Of a stretch of DNA of 16,617 nucleotides, positions 13,389 to 16,617 are shown piece by piece. Made by a program: the position numbers and the translations under genes. The stretch comes from RGIG5299 sp045542315 (lineage in GTDB: Bacteria; Bacillota; Clostridia; Oscillospirales; RGIG5299): the NCBI GenBank assembly GCA_045542315.1, contig JAZQKU010000068.1:1-16617 (forward strand). Reading direction: 5' to 3'. Position 1 is the stretch's first letter, and every line of letters starts with the position of its first letter. The notes beneath the pieces are model-generated. The model searched no databases, was not told where the DNA came from, and saw nothing but the letters and a program-made list of their open reading frames with translations.

Positions 13389-14333
13389 TTAATCGAGATT
13401 TTCGGTTTCGTTTTTGAGTATTTCCCAGGAATACTCGGCGTATTTACCCGCGTCGAGCTTCGTTTGAGTCTTTTTGGAGGAATAGCTCTTTTTGGGGGTT
13501 GCGGCCGTCTTTTCATTTTCAAGATCTTTTACCGAGCTGATGCCGCGGGTGTGCCAGCTTCGCAAAACGGTATTCATATAAGACACCGAATATTTACCCG
13601 TTTTTTCAACAGTGGTCTCGTAAGCCTTTTCTATTAGCTCTTCCGAAAGAGAAAGCCCGTTTATCCAATCGTTTATAACTTCCTTTTCCTTTGCGGTGAG
13701 CGCTCGGTTTTCGGCGCCGATTATTTTCTGAACGGTATATTCGGTGCTTTTCTTGCGCTCAAGCTCGTTGATTTTGTTTTCGGCCTTTTCCACAGTATCT
13801 ATTCCCGACTCGAACCATTCGATTGCGGTCTTTTCTATGTACTTAAAGCCTTTTTTGCCGTTTTCCCTGCAATGGGATATTATGAGAAGTATCAGCTCGG
13901 GGGATATTCCGTCCCACTCGTAAAGCGTCATAAGTGAATTCAGCTCGGTGGGGGAAAGCATTTTGCCGTAAAGGTCTTCAACACCGTTTATAAGGGATTT
14001 GAGCTTTCCGTCGCTTTCAACACGCTTTGCAATAACGTCGGCCGAATAATTCGGACGGCTATCCTTCGCCGAAAAGTTTATGGAATAGCGTTCGTTCTTT
14101 TTTAAGATTACTCCGTTTTTTACCCAGAATTCAATAGCCGCAAAAATATCCTCGGAGGAAACTCCGAACTTTTTTGCAAGCTCTGTGTCGGAAAGAAGCT
14201 TGCCTCCGTTACGAAGAAGATAGAGCATTACCTTTATTTCAAGCTCGGAAGCCGTGTCGAGATAAAGGTCCACCAGCTCTGACGGCACGAGGAAAAACGA
14301 ATTTTCGGCTTTTTCAAAAATTATTGCCGCCAT
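13389..14333 (-). CDS. DnaD-domain replication initiation protein with two DnaD domains
   Basis: 314 aa. The N-terminal 105 residues resemble the winged-helix oligomerisation domain (VMLYLLRNGGKLLSDTELAK). Two DnaD (DDBH2) domains follow: about 119-178, ending YIEKTAIEWFESGI, and about 203-264, ending YMNTVLRSWHTRGI. Both match the YxxxxLxxWxxxGI type motif. A basic, low-complexity tail (KKSYSSKKTQTK) may contact DNA. Such proteins remodel DNA and help recruit helicase and loader in primosome assembly. Two DnaD domains make it longer than Bacillus DnaD (232 aa) and closer in plan to DnaB. The ATG is preceded by AAGGAGG (14347-14341), and a clear promoter lies upstream. It starts the operon with the helicase loader and the decarboxylase. 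Confidence 0.9.
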   Translation of the reverse strand: MAAIIFEKAENSFFLVPSELVDLYLDTASELEIKVMLYLLRNGGKLLSDTELAKKFGVSSEDIFAAIEFWVKNGVILKKNERYSINFSAKDSRPNYSADVIAKRVESDGKLKSLINGVEDLYGKMLSPTELNSLMTLYEWDGISPELILLIISHCRENGKKGFKYIEKTAIEWFESGIDTVEKAENKINELERKKSTEYTVQKIIGAENRALTAKEKEVINDWINGLSLSEELIEKAYETTVEKTGKYSVSYMNTVLRSWHTRGISSVKDLENEKTAATPKKSYSSKKTQTKLDAGKYAEYSWEILKNETENLD

Positions 14334-14366
14334 ATTTTTGCCTCCTTAAAAAATGCGTGATAATTT

Positions 14367-14395
14367 ATTATAACAATTTTTCTTCTTAATTACAA
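14367..14395 (-). promoter_or_regulatory. Promoter of the dnaD-like operon
   Basis: Minus strand: -35 TTGTAA (14395-14390), 17-base spacer, -10 TATAAT (14372-14367) preceded by TGT (extended -10). It lies 33 bases upstream of the start codon. Confidence 0.8.
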
Positions 14396-14464
14396 TACAA
14401 TTTTATAAAAAAAGCTATTTATATAATTTATTATTGAAATTTACGCAAAAAAAGCTAAAATCGG

Positions 14465-14493
14465 TTGACAAAATCGAATTTAAGGTTTATAAT
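14465..14493 (+). promoter_or_regulatory. Consensus promoter of the yceD-rpmF unit
   Basis: -35 TTGACA (14465-14470), 17-base spacer, -10 TATAAT (14488-14493): a perfect match to the vegetative consensus, in keeping with a ribosomal-protein transcription unit. Confidence 0.95.
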
Positions 14494-14545
14494 TATTCGG
14501 TACACTTTAATTGCGGTGTTTTATTGCCGTTTGGGAGGTTTTTAA

Positions 14546-14947
14546 ATGAGATACAATCTGCAAAATCTTACCAAAAACGGCGGAAGCGATACCGTGCGTT
14601 TCGAGATAAACGGTTTTCCCGATTACGATTACGAGAGTGCAGGCTTCAAGGCCGACTTTCCGATAAGCGTTACCGCGAAATTTACCGACGCAAACGGCAC
14701 GGTGCTTCTCAACGTCTCGTTTGAAACGGAGCTTACCGTCGCATGCGACAGATGTCTTTCCGATTACAAACTTACTGTAGCTTCAAGCGAGGATTACACC
14801 GTGGTATTCAAGGACGAGGAGTCGTTTGACTGCGTTTTGGCGGAAAACAACGGCGTGGAGCTTGATCCGCTCGTCTGGGAGGCAATTTGTCTTTCACTTC
14901 CCTACCAGAAGCTTTGCAAAGAGGATTGTCCCGGAATCACCCTTTGA
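14546..14947 (+). CDS. yceD: YceD/DUF177 family protein, short form
   Basis: 133 aa. The YceD family is almost always encoded directly before rpmF and is linked to 23S rRNA/ribosome maturation; the exact role is unresolved. Visible family motifs are the central ACDRCL (C67, C70) and the C-terminal LCKEDCPG. In typical Bacillota members the last motif continues into a second cysteine pair (CPxCG, then NLN) and the protein is about 170 aa long; here it stops after CPGITL, so one half of the presumed zinc site is missing. The ATG is preceded by GGGAGG (14534-14539). Consensus promoter upstream; rpmF begins 57 bases downstream without an intervening terminator. Confidence 0.85.
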   Translation: MRYNLQNLTKNGGSDTVRFEINGFPDYDYESAGFKADFPISVTAKFTDANGTVLLNVSFETELTVACDRCLSDYKLTVASSEDYTVVFKDEESFDCVLAENNGVELDPLVWEAICLSLPYQKLCKEDCPGITL

Positions 14948-15004
14948 GTGTGCAAAAAATAATAAATAATTAAACATCGCTTACCATAAAAGGAGGATTT
15001 AAAA

Positions 15005-15205
15005 ATGGCAGTACCGAAGAGAAAGGTTTCAAAAGCAAGAAGAGATAAGAGACGTTCAAACGTTTGGAAGCTCGACACTCCCAATCTTATCGCTTGTCCT
15101 CATTGCCACGAGCTTATAAAGCCGCACACCGTTTGCAGCGCTTGCGGATTTTACGATGGCAAAGAGGTAGTAAAACACGAGGCAGAGAAAGCTACCGAAG
15201 CATAA
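15005..15205 (+). CDS. rpmF: 50S ribosomal protein L32, zinc-binding form
   Basis: 66 aa, slightly longer than the usual 55-60 because of an acidic tail. The N-terminus MAVPKRKVSKARRDKRRSN is the L32 signature and binds 23S rRNA. Both cysteine pairs are present (C31, C34 and C44, C47), so this is the zinc-containing (C+) form. AAAAGGAGG lies 8 bases before the ATG. The terminator at 15214-15241 ends the yceD-rpmF unit. Confidence 0.97.
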   Translation: MAVPKRKVSKARRDKRRSNVWKLDTPNLIACPHCHELIKPHTVCSACGFYDGKEVVKHEAEKATEA

Positions 15206-15213
15206 TTAAACGG

Positions 15214-15241
15214 AAAGAGTTGTTTTTTACAACTCTTTTTT
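15214..15241 (+). terminator. Intrinsic terminator of yceD-rpmF
   Basis: AAAGAGTTGT (15214-15223) pairs perfectly with ACAACTCTTT (15229-15238) around TTTTT, followed by further T's. It lies 8 bases after the rpmF stop. Confidence 0.88.
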
Positions 15242-15273
15242 GTTTATTTCTCATTATTGTGAGGTGAACCGTT

Positions 15274-16566
15274 TTGGCAAAGATAGTTTCTATCGAAAGA
15301 AAGTCGCCTGCCGCAAGGCTTATAAAAGTCGGCGACGAGCTTGTTTCGATAAACGGAAACGAAATAAAAGATATTCTTGATTATATGTATTACTCCACCG
15401 CAAGCGACCCCGTTCTGACTGTTATCCGGGAGGGCGCAGAGCTTTCGGTGACGGTTGAAAAAGAGGAGTATGATGACCTCGGTCTTGAATTTGACAGCTT
15501 CCTGATGGACTCACAGAAAAGCTGCTCGAATAAATGCATCTTCTGCTTTATCGACCAGAACCCGAAGGGTATGAGGGATACGATATACGTCAAGGACGAC
15601 GATTTAAGGCTTTCCTTTATGCACGGAAACTACGTTACCCTCACCAATCTGAAGGACTGTGACATCGAAAGAATTATAAAGCTTAAAATAAGCCCTATCA
15701 ACGTATCGGTCCACACCTTAAACGGCGAGCTTCGTAAAAAGATGCTCGGTAACCGCTTTGCCGACAGAATAGGCGAGCTTATGAAGCGTCTTGCCGATGC
15801 AGATATCGAGATGAAATGTCAGATAGTGCTTTGTAAAGGGATAAACGACGGCAAGGAGCTTTTATACACCTTAAACGGTCTTAAGGAGCTTTATCCCGCC
15901 GTTTCGAGCATTTCCGTTGTGCCCGTAGGACTCACAGACCACAGAGAAGGGCTTTATCCGCTTGAAGCGTTTGACAGCGCCTCAAGCCTTGAGGTCATAA
16001 ACACCGTTACCGATTTCGGAGATAAATGTCTTTCGGAGCTTGGAACAAGACTCGTTTTTCCCGCAGACGAATTTTTCATAAAGGCGGGCATTCCTTGTCC
16101 CGATGCGGAATTTTACGAGGAATTTACCCAGCTTGAAAACGGTGTGGGACTTCTTTCGCTTTTTGACAGCGAGGTAACGGAAGCTCTCTCGAAGCTGAAA
16201 ACAAAGCGTCAGCGTCACAGCGTTTCTGTTGCAACGGGCGTTGCCGCTTGTAAAAATATTGTTAAATCGGTTGACGAAATCGCAAAAAAGGTGCATAATT
16301 TAAGGTGTAACGTTTTTGCGATAGAAAATAATTTCTTCGGAAAGAGCGTTACCGTGAGCGGTCTTGTTACCGCCACAGATATAATAGATCAGCTCAAGGG
16401 CAAAGAGCTTGGGGAGTATCTTCTCATCCCCTCCTCGATGCTTCGCTTTGAGGGCGATATGTTTCTCGATTCACTTACTCCGAAGGACGTTGAGAAGGCG
16501 CTTGGCGTAAAGATCCGTATCGTCGGCGGAAGCGGAAGCGATTTCGTTTCTGCAATTTTGAAATAA
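15274..16566 (+). CDS. PDZ-radical SAM-DUF512 iron-sulfur protein
   Basis: 430 aa. Residues 1-60 form a PDZ-like domain (SPAARLIKVGDELVSINGNE). The radical SAM cluster motif CxxxCxxC follows as C84, C88, C91 in SCSNKCIFCFID, then GNYVTLTNL. The C-terminal half, with VPVGLTDHREGLYPL, FPADEFFIKAGIPCP, FAIENNFFGKSVTVSGLVT and LIPSSMLRFEGDMFLD, is the DUF512 domain. The family is widely conserved but its reaction is unknown; annotations as an FeS oxidoreductase are only descriptive. The start is TTG at 15274, supported by GAGGTGA (15261-15267); no in-frame ATG gives as good a fit. It is followed by der after 22 bases, a conserved neighbourhood suggesting a link to ribosome or translation biology. 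Confidence 0.92.
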   Translation: MAKIVSIERKSPAARLIKVGDELVSINGNEIKDILDYMYYSTASDPVLTVIREGAELSVTVEKEEYDDLGLEFDSFLMDSQKSCSNKCIFCFIDQNPKGMRDTIYVKDDDLRLSFMHGNYVTLTNLKDCDIERIIKLKISPINVSVHTLNGELRKKMLGNRFADRIGELMKRLADADIEMKCQIVLCKGINDGKELLYTLNGLKELYPAVSSISVVPVGLTDHREGLYPLEAFDSASSLEVINTVTDFGDKCLSELGTRLVFPADEFFIKAGIPCPDAEFYEEFTQLENGVGLLSLFDSEVTEALSKLKTKRQRHSVSVATGVAACKNIVKSVDEIAKKVHNLRCNVFAIENNFFGKSVTVSGLVTATDIIDQLKGKELGEYLLIPSSMLRFEGDMFLDSLTPKDVEKALGVKIRIVGGSGSDFVSAILK

Positions 16567-16588
16567 AAAGTTTTATGGAGGTTTTTTA

Positions 16589-16617
16589 ATGAAAAAACCC
16601 GTTATTGCAATTATAGG
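16589..16617 (+). CDS. der: Start of GTPase Der (EngA), truncated by window end
   Basis: Only ATG plus nine codons are visible: MKKPVIAIIG, which matches the first strand leading into the first G1/P-loop of Der (expected to continue RPNVGKS). TGGAGG (16576-16581) lies 7 bases upstream. Der is a double-GTPase-domain 50S assembly factor. The assignment rests on ten residues plus position behind the DUF512 gene, where der is commonly found. Confidence 0.7.

Overview
The window looks like chromosome from an anaerobic Clostridia-class bacterium (Bacillota), plausibly a gut Oscillospiraceae/Christensenellales-type lineage. The evidence is gene content and layout: a DnaD/DnaC-DnaI replication-initiation pair, the darA-holB-ricT cluster known from Bacillus (yaaQ/holB/yaaT), a zinc-type L32 gene preceded by a YceD gene, a PDZ/radical-SAM DUF512 gene placed directly before der, AGGAGG-type ribosome binding sites, TTGACA-N17-TATAAT promoters and many strong intrinsic terminators. 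The lineage is inferred; no rRNA or marker phylogeny is possible here.

Region 1 (1 to about 2700) is accessory DNA. It holds the 3' end of an ABC exporter gene, a palindrome-rich stretch with a small MITE-like element (about 1138-1321), an unrecognised 244-aa gene (1434-2168) with its own near-perfect promoter, and a second palindrome-rich stretch. An exact 52-bp direct repeat (1145-1196 and 2497-2548) flanks the orphan gene. On the minus strand each copy carries a tRNA T-arm-like sequence. This is the most unusual part of the window.

Region 2 (2653-8780) contains transport and metabolism genes as separate transcription units, each with a recognisable promoter and terminator: an NhaC-family antiporter (+), a GH20-type hexosaminidase-like enzyme without signal peptide (-, convergent to the antiporter), meso-diaminopimelate dehydrogenase ddh (+, divergent from GH20), and an 11-TM NSS-family amino-acid:Na+ symporter (+). 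The symporter is followed by a 40-aa single-TM small ORF that sits between two terminators.

Region 3 (8788-14333, all minus) is replication and housekeeping. One transcription unit is dnaD-like, then a helicase-loader-like AAA+ gene, then a PLP-dependent Orn/Lys/Arg decarboxylase. The next is darA (c-di-AMP PII-like receptor), holB (clamp-loader delta') and ricT. Overlapping or nearly touching genes indicate translational coupling. The order decarboxylase-darA-holB-ricT mirrors yaaO-tmk-yaaQ-yaaR-holB-yaaT of Bacillus, but tmk and yaaR are missing.

Region 4 (14465-16617, plus) diverges from dnaD: a short YceD (DUF177) gene, rpmF, the PDZ/radical-SAM DUF512 gene and the first codons of der (ribosome-assembly GTPase).

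I see no complete rRNA, tRNA, CRISPR array or phage gene. The strongest candidates for something undescribed are the repeat-flanked orphan gene cassette and the small membrane ORF behind the NSS transporter.
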